The notes under the pieces were generated by a model. The model made no database searches and was not told where the DNA came from. It saw only the letters and a program-made list of their open reading frames with translations. A DNA stretch of 64,000 nucleotides, taken from Xestospongia bergquistia (Eukaryota; Porifera; Demospongiae; Haplosclerida; Petrosiidae). The stretch spans positions 10,107,501 through 10,171,500 of the forward strand of contig OZ014411.1 in assembly GCA_963965975.1 (NCBI GenBank). The letters run 5' to 3'. This document shows, piece by piece, positions 1 through 14,400 of this stretch (the first letter of the stretch is position 1; the number at the start of each line of letters is the position of its first letter). The position numbers and the translations under genes were made by a program.

Positions 1-2
1 TT

Positions 3-193
3 TGAATGATTATTCTTAAGTGCACTTGCATAAAATATGAAATGCACTAAAGTGCTTAACCTCACTGTGGTCTTTATTGAATTTTCAAGTCTTCACTGAA
101 AGCTGTGCTTTTTTCAAAAGTTTTTCTGACTTTTAAAGCTTTTTGTTTGTTTGATGCTCCTTTTGGCAGTATTCTTAAGAAGTACAGAAGTTT
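3..193 (+). repeat. Direct repeat, copy 1 of 2
   Basis: This about 191-bp segment recurs at 877-1067 at a fixed offset of 874 bp, with one mismatch seen (C184 against G1058). The near-identity indicates a recent local duplication. No open reading frame of note lies in it. Confidence 0.9.
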
Positions 194-601
194 AATACTT
201 ATTTTTTACCTATTGTAGTTAAACTAATCAACTCAAGAAATGCACATGCATAATATTAACAAATACATTAATATAAGTGCATGCTTTGTAGTTAGAAATC
301 AAAAAATATAAGTAACTTATTGCAAATCGTTATTGAAAAGGCTTTCCTCGCCAATTGATCTAATAATGTACCTGCTAAAATTTCCTACTAAATGTATATT
401 ATAGCCAGTGATGATGATGTATCATCACTCGGATTTCATATTGTGAATGATATATACTGCATAGATATGTATAAATACCTGTATCACTTATTAACTAATC
501 TATTACACTCTTGAGTGGTTGAGTGAGTTATCAGAATTATGTCTCCAAGTAGTGCTGATTGCATTCCTTATTATAAACACTCCATACCTATACATGAGGA
601 A

Positions 602-637
<36 letters not shown>

Positions 638-876
638 ATGTATATGTATACATATATAATGAACCAGACATGTAAACAACTAAATTAAATTCTTCAGTAA
701 TGGTCCAAGTGATAGTTGACAAACTTAAGACTGACTCACAAATTCCTTTTGAACACTATGTTATCATTTTCAAGTTAATGTACTTAGTTATATATGTACA
801 TTGAAGGCTTTACTTGAAAGATCTAAGGGCTTTTTGCATGGAATATGTTGGATAACATCTCGATGTATTGAATAGA

Positions 877-1067
877 TGAATGATTATTCTTAAGTGCACT
901 TGCATAAAATATGAAATGCACTAAAGTGCTTAACCTCACTGTGGTCTTTATTGAATTTTCAAGTCTTCACTGAAAGCTGTGCTTTTTTCAAAAGTTTTTC
1001 TGACTTTTAAAGCTTTTTGTTTGTTTGATGCTCCTTTTGGCAGTATTCTTAAGAAGTAGAGAAGTTT
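877..1067 (+). repeat. Direct repeat, copy 2 of 2
   Basis: Second copy of the 3-193 repeat. It stops just upstream of a CA dinucleotide run (about 1149-1165) and of the broken CARD-like exon. Between the two copies (194-876) there is only AT-rich sequence with a (TA)n run at 601-657 and no supported gene. Confidence 0.9.
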
Positions 1068-1165
1068 TGGTACCATCCACTATAGTTTGGTGGCTACCAG
1101 TGCTGTGTTTGCCAAGTTAAAGAAGTTCAAAGCCATTTGCCTGGGTAACACACACACACACACAC

Positions 1166-1559
1166 ATTGAAGTTAACCCCTTTCTATTATTAATCAGCTC
1201 TGTTCTGCTAAGTTGATAACATTAACTTTTAAAGAGGATGTACAAAGAATGAATGGTGATGCTTATGATAAATCAGACAAAGTAGCGAGTGAGCTTCACC
1301 GACAGGTTAATGAAAAAGGATTTGAGTTTTTAATAGGTCTCTGTGACTTCCTTCTCAAGCAGAACCAAGGACATTGGCATAAGAATGAAAAGTCAACCAG
1401 AAAGTGAGACATTTTGTTGTTATACAACAAAAATATTAGAAAATTACTGTTTGTATAAATAAGTCTTTTATCATGTCATAATTGAGTAACCTACTTTATA
1501 TGACAAATGTCTTTCCTTTCTATGTACTACAGCCTTAACTCCACCTACTTAATATCCAG
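1166..1559 (+). pseudogene. CARD-like domain 3' end, degenerate copy
   Basis: The sequence is closely similar to the intact CARD-like exon at 37493-37795 and its last exon. It begins abruptly after a CA repeat, lacking the first third of the exon. The reading frame is broken twice relative to the intact copy: near 1180, where a C is missing from the C-run, and near 1368, where the codons for the HQLKD segment are partly lost. The central part, with residues such as KEDVQRMNGDAYDK, is readable at about 1213-1360. The donor near 1404 and acceptor near 1531, and the short final exon ending in TAA, are retained. It is most likely a truncated duplicate, not a working gene end. The CARD assignment rests on the six-helix pattern and is tentative. 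Confidence 0.7.
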
Positions 1560-1772
1560 TCCTCTCCATTTTTTACCTTTTATATTTGTTACTTGATCTA
1601 TTTCCTTAATATAGCTAAGTTAGTAAATACACTAGTTTAAAGTTTAAAAAGTCTAGACTCTTGATTTCTTATGTTACAGCTGCTGCTGTTTTTTGTTAAT
1701 ATTTATTGTTAAAATACATGACAGTTATATCAACAACATAAAATGCGAAGTAATCCACAATTATATTATTAC

Positions 1773-2102
1773 AAAATATATTCATACAAGACCAAGATGA
1801 AATTAAGGTCGTCAGTTGATGATTATGGGTTGGGCTCAAATCATCAACTATACAAGAATTACCACTGTGGTCTTGTATGAATATATTTTAACCATGATTG
1901 GTCTGGAAACTGGGATGGTTTCAACTCTGTAGTTGAAACCAGTAATATTGCCTCATCTTTTGAGACCAGCAGTTATTATATGTCTAATTTATTCTCTAAA
2001 TCTGTCAAAATCAAGTCTGACATGTATACTAGACATGATTTTTGACAGTGGTAACTTCTATGATTTGAGCCCAACCCATAATCGTCAACTGACGTCCTTA
2101 AT
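1773..2102. mobile_element. MITE-like inverted-repeat element
   Basis: Imperfect terminal inverted repeats of about 43 bp lie at 1801-1846 and 2059-2102 (both contain the palindromic partner of GGGTTGGGCTCAAATCAT). Two further hairpins are nested or adjacent: 1773-1797 pairs with 1866-1890, and 2003-2050 folds on itself. It carries no coding capacity. It interrupts the 3' flank shared with 37.8-38.2 kb, consistent with insertion after that segment was duplicated. Confidence 0.65.
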
Positions 2103-2478
2103 GTCGCGTGATAGCGTTTATATAAGGTAATAGCGATGCAATAAACACGAAGAAAGGATATATCTATTACAACTAAAAGATGCGTCTAAAGTTGCCTAAT
2201 AAAGATGAACTAGATCAATTGGAAAGACTAAGTTAGAAGCTAGATATACAGAAACTAAGCTACAAATCCCAAAATTTTACTTTATCCTGGACAGCCTAAC
2301 GATTTAGTCTCTAATAGAATATTAGATATAATTTTACATTAATCAGTTATAATATAATTTCTTATGTATAATATCAATTTATATAATACTAGGAGTAACA
2401 TGGATACGTGGGATTTGCCTCTCTCAGTGATAGACTTGATTATAATACAAATAATGTGACTTTAATCTCTTTCCTTAG

Positions 2479-5400
2479 CACTGAAACCAATTCATCATGA
2501 CTTTGTAGTGGGGGCTCAGTTAAGTTCAAAAGATCAGTGGAGAATAGTAAGTTTACTAGTAAATAATACAGTATACTGCATGTGTTAGTGTATAATCAAG
2601 AGATATGGCCAGAAAAATGATTATCACATTCAATCTATTACAGTATATTGCATTGAAAGAACTGTTAAAGTTGGCTACTAGGTTTATTCCAGCACCTACT
2701 TGCCATTATTGATTATTTCCCAATTATTTGCATCTTTATATAGATAGTAGGTCCTTCTCTCAATGGAGAACTAGGAACTAACTAAACAGCCAAGTTGTTC
2801 CTCTACTTTCTTCCTATAGTAGCATGTACATAGCCTCTTCATAACTCAAACTATTCATGAATTGATAGTTTCATACAGTGGCGGATCTAGGAAAAAGTTC
2901 TTGGGTGAGCCCTGAGGCTAATTATTCACACTATTTGGATTCATTAATTTACAACTAATTATGTTCATTACCACATTTCTATGAGCCTGTCTCTAGTACT
3001 CACTTTAATGCTTGAATAGTGTTAAGTTATTATTATTACTTGATCATATCCCTTGTGAATCAACAAAAGAATAGAAATAAGTTTAATTAAAATAACTTCT
3101 TAAGAATATGTAGGGTAGCAATACCAAAAATTATTGAAACAAGGTGGGAAGGGATAGCTGAGACAAAGATAGATTGTTTTACTTTAATTTACATTAAGAG
3201 TGAGTAAGACTCCACTGCAATAGTATAAGTGTTGTTTAATCCAGATTCATATTATTCATTAGTTATGTAGTGGTAAATAAGATATCTAAACATATCTACA
3301 ATATATATATATGTAAACATTGGTTGACGAGTCCAATTGCTTATAACACTATGTAGTTAATCATCCAATGGATTCTAATTAAATTCAATTCCATGTATGG
3401 CTATATACTAGATGGATAATATATGCTAATTATATTAAGTATACAAGATTTATACTTGTTGGTGTTTCTTAGTAAGTACTCATATATAGCTAGTTTGTGT
3501 TACAAGTCTATGCATACACATCTCTAATAAATCCATATGATTCCCAAAATTCAGTGATCATATTGACTATTGAACAACCTGCTAATATGGAGTACCATAT
3601 ATAGAGTCATATTCATGTATGAAACTCATATAAAGACTGACATGTTAAAGTGTCATATTTTTTTTAGCAGTGTGCTAATTATGTAGGGATTACTACATCT
3701 CTACATTGTTTCAATAACTTTTTGCACTACAGTATGCATGTATGTGTTAGTTCCAATAATATAAGAATATTATGTCAGTTCCACCAATAAATTATACACA
3801 ATATATGAATATTGGTAGAATAATGATATATTGAGTTACAATAACACTTTATATTTCTTACTATCTCCTTTATTTTTAAAGTGACATTTATCATACTTGA
3901 ATTACAAGTAATTATGATTATATATATGATAATAGTCCAACTCTGTTTATAATACTAAGTTATTTGAATTAGCAGTGCCTGTTATTGTCAATAATAATGA
4001 TATCCTTGATTTCCTAATCCATGTTTTATTTAGTGCTAGAGTCCCAGAGGAAAAGGTCATACTTTAATGCTAAATCAATCCAGTTAGGTTCCAAGATATA
4101 GGGTTTAGAGTCTAGGGTATTGTTTAAGTTCATATTGAAGCATTGCATTTTCTGCTGGGACTGTCTTTATTAAAATGAAACTCTTGTATTTCCTTGTAAA
4201 ATTGCTACACTTTTTTTTTCAATAATATTCAACTAGTAGTAAGGCTACATTTACATTTGTTAATAATCCAAATTAAAATTAATTCTGAACCTTCCTATAG
4301 ATTACTTATAACCTAAAAACCAGTAAATGATAACTTATATTTGACAATATTTTAAAGTAAAAAAGATATGCAGTTATGTTTAAAGAATAGTTGCTATTTC
4401 ATGTCATTGCCTAATTTTGTGCTTTGTAATTATAAAAATTTCATAATTTATAGGTATTTCCTGGTTGCTTAAAATTTTTTGGGTCATAAAATAAATTTTT
4501 GAGAATCTAAAAGTTAATTTTAGTCAATAAAAACTTACTAGTAAATGCTTTTGTTAAGTAGGCAATGTAATTTATATTTAAGAGTGATAGTCTCTGTTAG
4601 TTATATACATAATCCTAATTACATCCTGTTCTTTTTATAAAAATATTATCACTTTGTGTTTTGTGTTTTTGATTTATTCTCTAATTTTATTAGTCTCATA
4701 TAATACATGTAGCTGTGTACAGTTTACTATTTTGCAAATGATCCTTTATACTAACTCAATTAAAAAAACATGAAGCACGGATCATATGAAAAAATTACCA
4801 CTGCTAATATGCTACTGCTATACAACAGAACTAAAAAGTAGCACAAGACATTTAACACTAACTCACAAAACATCACAAAGGAATGCAATAATTATGCTTG
4901 ATAAAATACCACAATAATGATAGCTTTTCTTAATATATAGGACAGAGAACTTTGGAAGTCTGCTGAAAAAGGACATTTAAAGGAAGCCACACAAGCCCTT
5001 CAAAAAGGAGCAAACTTACAATATCGTCATTGGGTAAGATCCTATTACTTTACCTTTAACATTATTTGTATTAACTAACTTAAGTAATTAATTATATATT
5101 ATGTAGATTTAATAGTATTGATTGTTTTAGCCACACCTAGATTTTAGTTAAAAACTTCAATACTTACACAAATTTGTATTTATTATTCTATTTGTTAAAG
5201 TTACTGAGTTTGTATTCACATATTCTTTTCAGGTAGTGTTTTTAATGTTGCCGTATAATTTAAGTGAATGAAACATATTGTGTGATATAAACGTCTTAAT
5301 CATTGAAACTTGTTAATGTAAATTAATAGCTTTATTGTATACACGTATTTGTAATTTTATTTTATTTCATATATTAAAATATCTTTGTTTATTATTTAGA

Positions 5401-8400
5401 TTGGTAACGGTAATTGTCGATATGTATCGGACATAACACCTCACACTGTAGCTTACATCAATGGTCATAGTGCAATAGTACATCTCTTGGAAAATTACGG
5501 TGCTTTTCCTGATTATGTAAGTATACACATGTATGTACTTGAGATCAGTATTTAGGATAATTCAAGTGTTTGATTGTTACATTGTATTGTGTACATATAT
5601 ATGCTTACATTAAAATGTCTCCTTTTTATTAAACTGGTAAAATAAGGCTTAGCAAGTTGATTTTAGAATTTCATATTTACCAAGCTTTATAATCATTTAT
5701 TCTTTAGTTTTTGTGTTAATTCATATGTAAGATTTTTTTGAGAAGAAGATTAAACTGGATTGTACTTCTAAATAATCACAAATTGTCTTTGAGTAGCTAC
5801 CCATCTTACCTTTAGGGTAACACCGCAAGTCTTCTGTTATAAATATATTTAGTTTTGAGTTTTAATATTACAGTCTTGAAATTGTTTCAGATAAAGATAT
5901 TATGCATTCATCTGTTGGGTATAATTATGTAACACTGCACAAGGTTATATAATTTTCATATAGTTAATAATAAAGCTTTGGGTTTATGAAATCAGAGCCA
6001 TGTGGTGTTTATATACATGTTTATTCCTAGAATATACTGTTTTATTTATTATGATGTACATTATCTGCATTTACTTATTGTGGTTTTGTAGAATGAAATT
6101 ATGTTGGCAGCTGCTGTAAGTGGATTAGTAGATATAATGAAAGAAGCCATTGAGAAGAATGCTAATGTCAATGGACAAGACACAGATGATGTAAGTTATG
6201 ATCTTATTATAATAGTCTAATTAATGTCACAGTTATAATTTGTCTACAAAAACTCAGATATACAAGACTTAGTTATATTGTCTTAATGTAGTATTTAAAA
6301 TTGTAATAGTCATTTTTGCATTCGCACTCTTTGGTGTTTTATTATTAGGATGGTGATACAGCTTTGCATTTAGCCTCAGGTAATGGTCACACTGAGACAG
6401 TCCAATTTCTCTTATTATCAAATGCAGATCCCAATATTTGTAACAAGGTTAGTGTGCGATGTGTATTGCTTGTATTTCATTTGTTATCTCTAGTACATGT
6501 ACATTTTGTAGTACTACCTTCTATAGTATGTTTATGTTGGCTTAGAACCCTAAGCAACATAAATATCTTGTTGTCTTATAAGATGAGGACATGGGATAGT
6601 TAAAATAGGAATAGTTGTTGTGACAACAACTGTTACTATGATAAAATGCTGTTGATAATTTAAAGTATATAAATTATTAGTCTTATACCCAGGCTTTTGT
6701 GAAAAAGAAAAGAAAGCCTGGTAACTACTGGTTGTGCATGCGCATAATTATTGTAATTTATGCAATATAGTGACATCATAATTACAACATTTTAAATTAA
6801 ATGATGAAATAAATGGGCTGGGTTACATTGATGACGTTTCATTCCACGCGTTTAAGCATGGCTAGTCAAGTTTGTCGGTTGTGCAGATTTAAAAAGAGCG
6901 TCAAACTTGTTCAGTGCTGTTGGGATACAAAACCACACGAAGACATCTTTTCCATCATATATAATTTCAATGGACAAGAGTTGCTCTTTTTTAAGAGATA
7001 GATTTGGACTTCCTAGCTGCTTTAAAGCTTAGAGTAGAGCAGCAGAAAAGTTTTTATCAGTATTGCAAGTAGCCATCACAGTCTGACATTGCAGTAAAAA
7101 AGAATTTTGATGTCATAGTTGACGGAGGATTCCTATAGTTTACTATTTTCCAATAAATCTGTGGAAATTAAACTCATGCGGAAACAGTAGTTACCAGGTG
7201 TTCTTTCTTTTGCGAATGCCTGGGTATGAGGCTAATAAATTATAAACACATGAGTGGTAAATATTATTAGTGGTTATCACTAACAATATTCACAATGTGA
7301 GATGTACCACTTATTGCCTCAATCAGAGTATCATATACTTAGCACCTCTATTTAAGTAGTTTGAGTTTTTATGTCATTGGTCAGATTTAATGTGGTAATA
7401 TGATGGCTGTTGTAATGACTGTTATAGCTAGTCTGGTAGCTTCTATGTTTTTTATAATTGAATAACTTTTCCTTTTTTTAGGATGGGCAAACACCAGCAC
7501 ATTATGCAGCAGAGGATGGTCAAGTAGATGCTCTAAAGTTATTAATTACAGTGGAACGAGTTGATGTAAATGTTACAGACAAAGTAAGTCATATTACAGT
7601 TATGTATGAGTTATTCCATTTGAACTATGACATTTAATGTTGTCTTAAATATTAATAACAACCTCTACCATACCAAGACTGTTCATTACTTCAAATATTC
7701 TAATAATATATTTTTGATAGAAATGTTCAAAGATCAAAATCCAAAATCATTCACAGTTGAAAAAACACTGAAACCCAATTTAAGTGACAAAATCCCTAAC
7801 AACTATATTGTTAGTACAATCTATTGATAATAATGGACATATATAGCTTTTAAGATTTCCTGTTCTTACTTTGAAGATTGATATTTTCTTTATATGCTTT
7901 TATCACCCTAAATTTTTGTTTTTGCCTGCAGCATTCAAATTGTTGCTAGATTTATCAAGTTCCAACTCTAGATTTCCTTATAGACCATATAATATTGGGT
8001 ATTGCCATACCCAAATCTTTTCTTTTCTTGATTTAAAGCAGCATTCTCTCCACAAATAACCCTTTACTTGATGATATGTTGTCTTTTCCTTTGAGAAAGC
8101 CATCCGCCTCAGCTTTGACTTTCAGTACCTCACTACTGATAGGAATTGTCTGAGCTCAAGCTACTGTGAACCAACTGAACAAAACAGCATTAATGTCAAC
8201 ATCAGTAAGATCTCCTACTGCTTTTTCAACTTCCAACAGCATGATTTGCTTATAGAACACTTTTATTTTTTAGACTAGGGCTAGGAGTACTTGGAAGAAT
8301 GTGGTACTTACCAGGAAAACCTTTCTTCTTAAATTTTTCAGCTCTTCAATTCACACTAGAACTTTGTTTTAGTTGATTTATTGTATCGTTGTATATGACT

Positions 8401-11400
8401 TTTAGATCAATGAATGAAATTAACCTGCATACAGTAGCTACCAATGCACATACCAACTGATGAATGTCATTACTTTACCACAATGGTTAAAATATAAAAA
8501 TAATGCCAGTTGGATGCTCCTTTGCATCGCTTCACGACACTCATGCACTCCTAGTCAAATCTATAGAAGTTTAACATTATAATATCAGGGTTTCATTTAA
8601 GGGTGGGGGTGGGGGGAGGACATTTGCCCCCCCCTGCCAGAGTCTGCCCCCCCCTCTTGGAAATTAGGTTAGCCATTTAGGAAAATACAGCATAAGACAA
8701 TCTTAGGCTAAACACAGGGAGAATGTACAGTTTTAACCTAAACAGCTATTGTACTTTTTCTGCTCCATGTCATTTGAAAACCACAAATGGTCTGAAAATG
8801 TGCCAGAAGCAATTTCAGAGGGTCTAAAATTCAAAAATTTTCTGTGGGGCATGCCTTCAGACTCCCCTAGAGGGTGTGCTGTCACACACAGTCCCTTTGC
8901 CCCCCTAAATTTTCTCTAAGTATTATTTTGTCCCCCCTTGTCCATTTTTCTAAATGAAACCCTGAATGTAAAAACATTAGTATGTTCTCGCATGAAATAA
9001 ACCTGATTAGTCCTAAGATTGTTTTGGACCATGTGAGTATGGATATTTCTCTATATGTTCACTTTAACAACTTTAATCTATTAAAGAATTCATTTCATTT
9101 TATAGTGGGGACATAGTCCACTTCATTTAGCACACTGGTATGGTCATGATAACATTGTTAATCTTTTGTGTTCCTTTGGAGCAAGAGATATAGACCAAGT
9201 TAGAAATGTAAGTGATTAATGTAAAAATATATATTTACTATATGATAACAAGGACAATATGATCTTACATATATGATGTGTTACAAATATGTTTATAATT
9301 ATATGTGGGCAAATTTCACAGTTATAATATATTGTTTATTTTAACAGGATGACTTACTTTTGACTTCAGCTAAAAAGGGTGATATAGAAAATGTAGTTCT
9401 AGCACTTGCATCAGGTGCTAATGTCAATGTTCATCATCCTATGAAAGTTAGTAGACTAATTTAAAAAGCAATAAATTAATGTTATTGTTAGTGTTGATTT
9501 TTTAAAATAATATATTCTGTAACAAAGGAGATCATTTACAAATATTTAAGAGATTTAGCCCTACTCACTCTTGTATACATTATTTCATCTAGAAGGCAGT
9601 TTAATGTATGTTTTTTTTTATTTCCATAAGACTCCTCTATCTGTTGACATTGTAATACAATTAACATTATACCAGACAATCGTTAATAGCAGTGTATTAT
9701 AATTTTCTATAAATTTTTGTGCTATTAGGACAAATAATAAATACTTTTGTATTCCACTAGGGTCAGAAAACAGCTCTACATCTAGCCTCTAGGAAAGGTC
9801 ACTGTGATATTGTACAGCTACTGTTAAACTCCAATGCAGATCCCAATATTTATGATGAGGTCAGCATATATTGTGTGTAGAGATTTCTACGCATTTAAAT
9901 GAGTATAAAATAGATAAAGAATGTTATAGGTGTGTCTATTAGAAATTTCTACATTGAATTGTTGTTTAAATTTTTGTTAGTAAAGGATGGACAAACATAG
10001 TCAGTGGCAACTATCAGTAGGTGTGGCCTGTTATAATAGTGCATGTACTTTAAAGCATCTTGGTATGCATAGGGATACCACTAGTACGGTGTGCCATTTA
10101 TGTGAAAATGTTGTAGTTGTCTTTTCGCTAGAACAGTTCACATGCTAGACAATGAGAAGTTATAGACAGTTTTAATATGTAGTCCATTTTATCGTTGGTA
10201 TGTATTAAATTTTCTATAAATTTTATGGTATTGTAGTCAAGAATAAATGCTTTGTATTTCCTCTAGGGTCAGAAAACTGCTCTACATCTAGCCTCAATGA
10301 CAAGTCACTGTGATATTGTACAGCTACTGTTAAACTCCAATGCAGATCCCAATATTTATGACAAAGTATATATTGTTTGTAGAGATTCCTATATGTTAAT
10401 AGATTTAAATTAATATCTAATTGATATAGAATATTTGGGTGTGGCTGCTAGAAATTTCTACATTGACTTATTGTTTAAATCTTTTGTTAGAAAATATTAA
10501 CAAACATAATCAGTGACAGGTATCATTGAGTATGACCTGTTATAATAGTACAGATACTTAAAACCATCTTGGTAATTGCAGAGGTACCACTAATATGATA
10601 TGCCACTTGTGGCAAAATGTTCTTATAATTGTAGGAGTTGTATCATCAGCATTACACTATACTTTTAGGCTGTTACTAGACCCCATCCAAAAACCTAAAC
10701 TCTAAACACTTGAGCCTAAAAAGAACTGCCATTAGTGGACGACTCCTGTTTTAATTTTGAGACTAGGAATATACCATACTTATTTAATATCTTAGTCAGT
10801 TTCTGTGTGTTTGTGTTGCTGTCATTGCTCAAATTTGATACAGTAATAAATAGCTATGATTATTTGTATTGATGACTGTTATATTGACTATATAGTTTAT
10901 TGAGTGATAGTTTCTTTACTATTTGAAATTGACTAACTTTTCCTCTTTTCTTTCTAGTTTAAACAAACACCAGCACATTATGCAGTTAAGGAGGGTCATG
11001 TTGATGCTCTAAAGCTATTAATTGAAGTTGGACAGGTTGATGTCAATGCTACAGACAAAGTAAGTCATATTAAAGTTAGTTAGAATTTGTCTTTAATATT
11101 GATACCAACCTCTCTCATACCCATTCTGTCTAAAGTTTTGATAACATGTTTTTGGCAAAAGATGTTCCAAGAACAGTAATCCAAAATTGAATTGTGATAT
11201 TTGCTGGCAACGTGTCAAAAATAGCCTGTCGTCATTACTTTGATTAATGTTAATATTCATTAAGTAACAATTAATTAATTGTTATAAATAATTAATATTC
11301 AAAATGTAGCATGCTGTGTGTGATCTTGATCAGCCCTCCCTCTTTCCACATATACACACATGCACATAAACACGTTTCAATAGTTTTATTATATACTGTC

Positions 11401-14400
11401 TGTTTGCTGTTTCAATAATTTCTAAGTCCCTGTTATAATGTATTCTACATTGATTCTTTTGCAATTATGTAATTCCATTTTCGAAACTTCATCTATTCTG
11501 AATTCATTACCAACTTCACCTTGCAATTTGATATATGTATCATTGGTCTAAAATGATAAATAATGTTACATAAATTAATAACTTAGTTTTGCTTGACCAT
11601 GCTCTGACTGTGAATGTCACTTAAAGTCCTCTTTACATAAAAAAAACATTTGTACATAAAACTGACTCAGAGTCTAAAGTGTAAAACATTAATAATAATA
11701 AGTAAGCTTCAGTTAATTCCATTGATATAATACTTCAGAATATGACAGTTCAGCTTACTTCAATTAAATCAGTGCTCTTTTTTGGTTTCTTGGTGTGACT
11801 GCTAGTGACATTTATGAACTAATTGTTATCAATCAATAAATGTGGTATGTTATGCTCAATAAAATTGAATTTATCTATTAGTGACAGCAGTTTTCTTATC
11901 TATGATGACACTACATGTAGTGTAGAGAGTGTTAGAACAACTGCTAAGTTAAGATCTCCCTTGTCTCTTTATCTTGTGTTCTGAATTAGGGTTATTTTTT
12001 AAGTGAAAGACTAAATCTTGACATGAAATTGAAAGAATGTATGAAGAAGAAAAATAAATAGACCTTAGAAAATAATTAAATTTCAATGTTACAAGTTTCA
12101 CTTCTAGTGTCATTATAGAAAGGTTACATGCAGAAACTTAATTTTATCAGGGTAGTGCTATTAATTAGTAAATAAAGAAATCATAAACATTATTAAAAAC
12201 CTTTTCTATATCATATTAAGAAACATTTTTTATTTTATATTTAATAAAGAAAATGATAAATGTTACACTTTAGTATATCTTCTGATACAAACTACAATAA
12301 CAATCTATAACTGTGTATGATGTACTGATGTTTTTTATTAACTAGTTAAAGAGGTAGTCTTTGATGTGATCTCTAACACACATACATACAATTTGTCTTG
12401 GAGCTTGTAATATAAGTTTTCGTTGTCATTGTCATTAGCAAGCTAGATCCATCTCCATTTTGATAGGCTGATGGCAAAGGAGGTGAGGCTCTAGAAGTGA
12501 ACTAGGCTTACTTCCCCATTCAAATGAGTGGAATGCACTGCCCCATTGGAGTAACTGGAATGTGGGACAGTACTGTGATGTTTACATAGTGGTTACAAAC
12601 TGTTATCACAATTAGCAAGTGGAGTAATGTATGGAGCAAAAAAGCTACTTGCAATTCAATCTTGATTAGACTCTCTTCAAACGACTCATGATTGTTTTAA
12701 GGACGAGCAAAGAAATGCCATCTTAAAAGTTTTAGAGGGAATCATTGTTTCATTTCTTATATTTCAAGTTCTCTCATTTGTTATTGAATATTATATAAAA
12801 TTTTCAGGACATTCCAACATTATCTTCTGATGAGTGTTCATCAATTGTATTAGTAATTTCACCATTGCTAACTAGATCAGGTGTTGCATATTTGGAAACA
12901 AACTCTGATATCTCCTCTGAAATTGTTTGCTCACAAAGCGTTTATAAGTGACATTATAACGACTTGGATTTATCTTTAAAAATGTTTTCTTTAAGAAACT
13001 TTTTTATTACTGCAATAAGATGTCCCTGGGTTTCAGTTATTGTATGTTATCTTGGCATCACAGTTTCCAACTTGAAAGGAAAACAAACACCGATAAAAGA
13101 ATTCAATGTCATGTGACAATTGTAATAACAGTTTGTAACCACTATGTAAATATTGACGTACTGTCCCACATTCCACTCATTCCAATGAGCAGTAAGCCTA
13201 GTTTACTTCCAGACTCTCCTCCATCCCTCAACTTATCAAAAATGAAGAAGGTCTAGCTCACTAGACCATGTCATTGTATAATGTACATGCTTTTCTTTGG
13301 AAAGATTCATTTTTTCTTATGACTGTAATATATCAAAAGTATTTTAAAACATATCAATACTAAGTTAATCTGTTTCTGGTTATCGTAATACACATGAAAT
13401 ATTTATTATATTACTTATAACAATACAGTTGTTATTTATATTGTCACTATTTTCATTTTAGGATGGCAATAATCTACTTCATTTAGCCTGTGAAAGTGGC
13501 AGTGAAGAAACCGTGTATTATCTTTTACATGATGTCCAGCTAGATCCAGATCATCTAGTTGCTCAAAATAATCATGAACAAATGCCATTAGATCGTATTT
13601 CACCATCTAATACCAATAGATTTCAATTACTGAAGTTGTTTCAGCCATTCAAACAATGTCACAGAGACTACCTCACAGAATCGTATGCTAAATTATTTCT
13701 CTGCGGAAAGAAAGAAGCTGGTAAAAGCTCATTGGCTGCTGTTATCTCTTATCGTGCTGACAAATGGTATCTTCAAGATATTGATCCAGAAATATGTGTT
13801 AAAGGCGTTGTATTACAAACCACCGGAATTGAGTACCACACTGTTCATAGCAGGGAAATAGGAAATGTTGTAATTTTTGATTTTGCCGGACATGCAGAAT
13901 ATTATAGTAGCCATGCTGCAGTACTGGAAACTCTCTTGTTGAGGTCACCAGCTGTCTTTGCTATTTTAAGCAACCTTACAGATGATGATGATATGATCAA
14001 GAAGGACCTGCTTTTCTGGTTTAACTTTGTTGAAAATGTTAGCATGAACTTAATTAGTTCAAGTCAAATACTTGTCCTTGGAAGTCACATTGATGAACTG
14101 CGCAGTGAAAAGGACTTCAATCCTTTCGTGAACGATGTAGCAGATCTGGCTGTTCGTTTTCAGAATTACAAAGGTTTTTTGCCAATTGACTGTCATCGAC
14201 CAGGAGGAAGAGGTGTCAATGCATTTATGAAGAAATTAAGAGAGAGCTGTGAAGCTATTGTGGACAAAAATGATAAGATGAGCTACCACTGCCATTGTCT
14301 AAATTCCTATCTTCAACAGCTTAAGGAGGTTGCTATTAGCCTAGATGAGCTCTGTTCCAGATTAATGGAACTAAATGAGAGTTGTCTTTTGACCGATCGA

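Noticed and set aside
6813-7001. 62-codon ORF inside the TIR element as a transposase
   Set aside because: Too short, no catalytic motif, and not preserved in the partial copy at 39.4 kb.
13020-13256. Plus-strand 78-codon ORF in the ROCO intron
   Set aside because: It lies within an arm of the inverted-repeat element, lacks splice or domain support, and is interrupted in the opposite arm.
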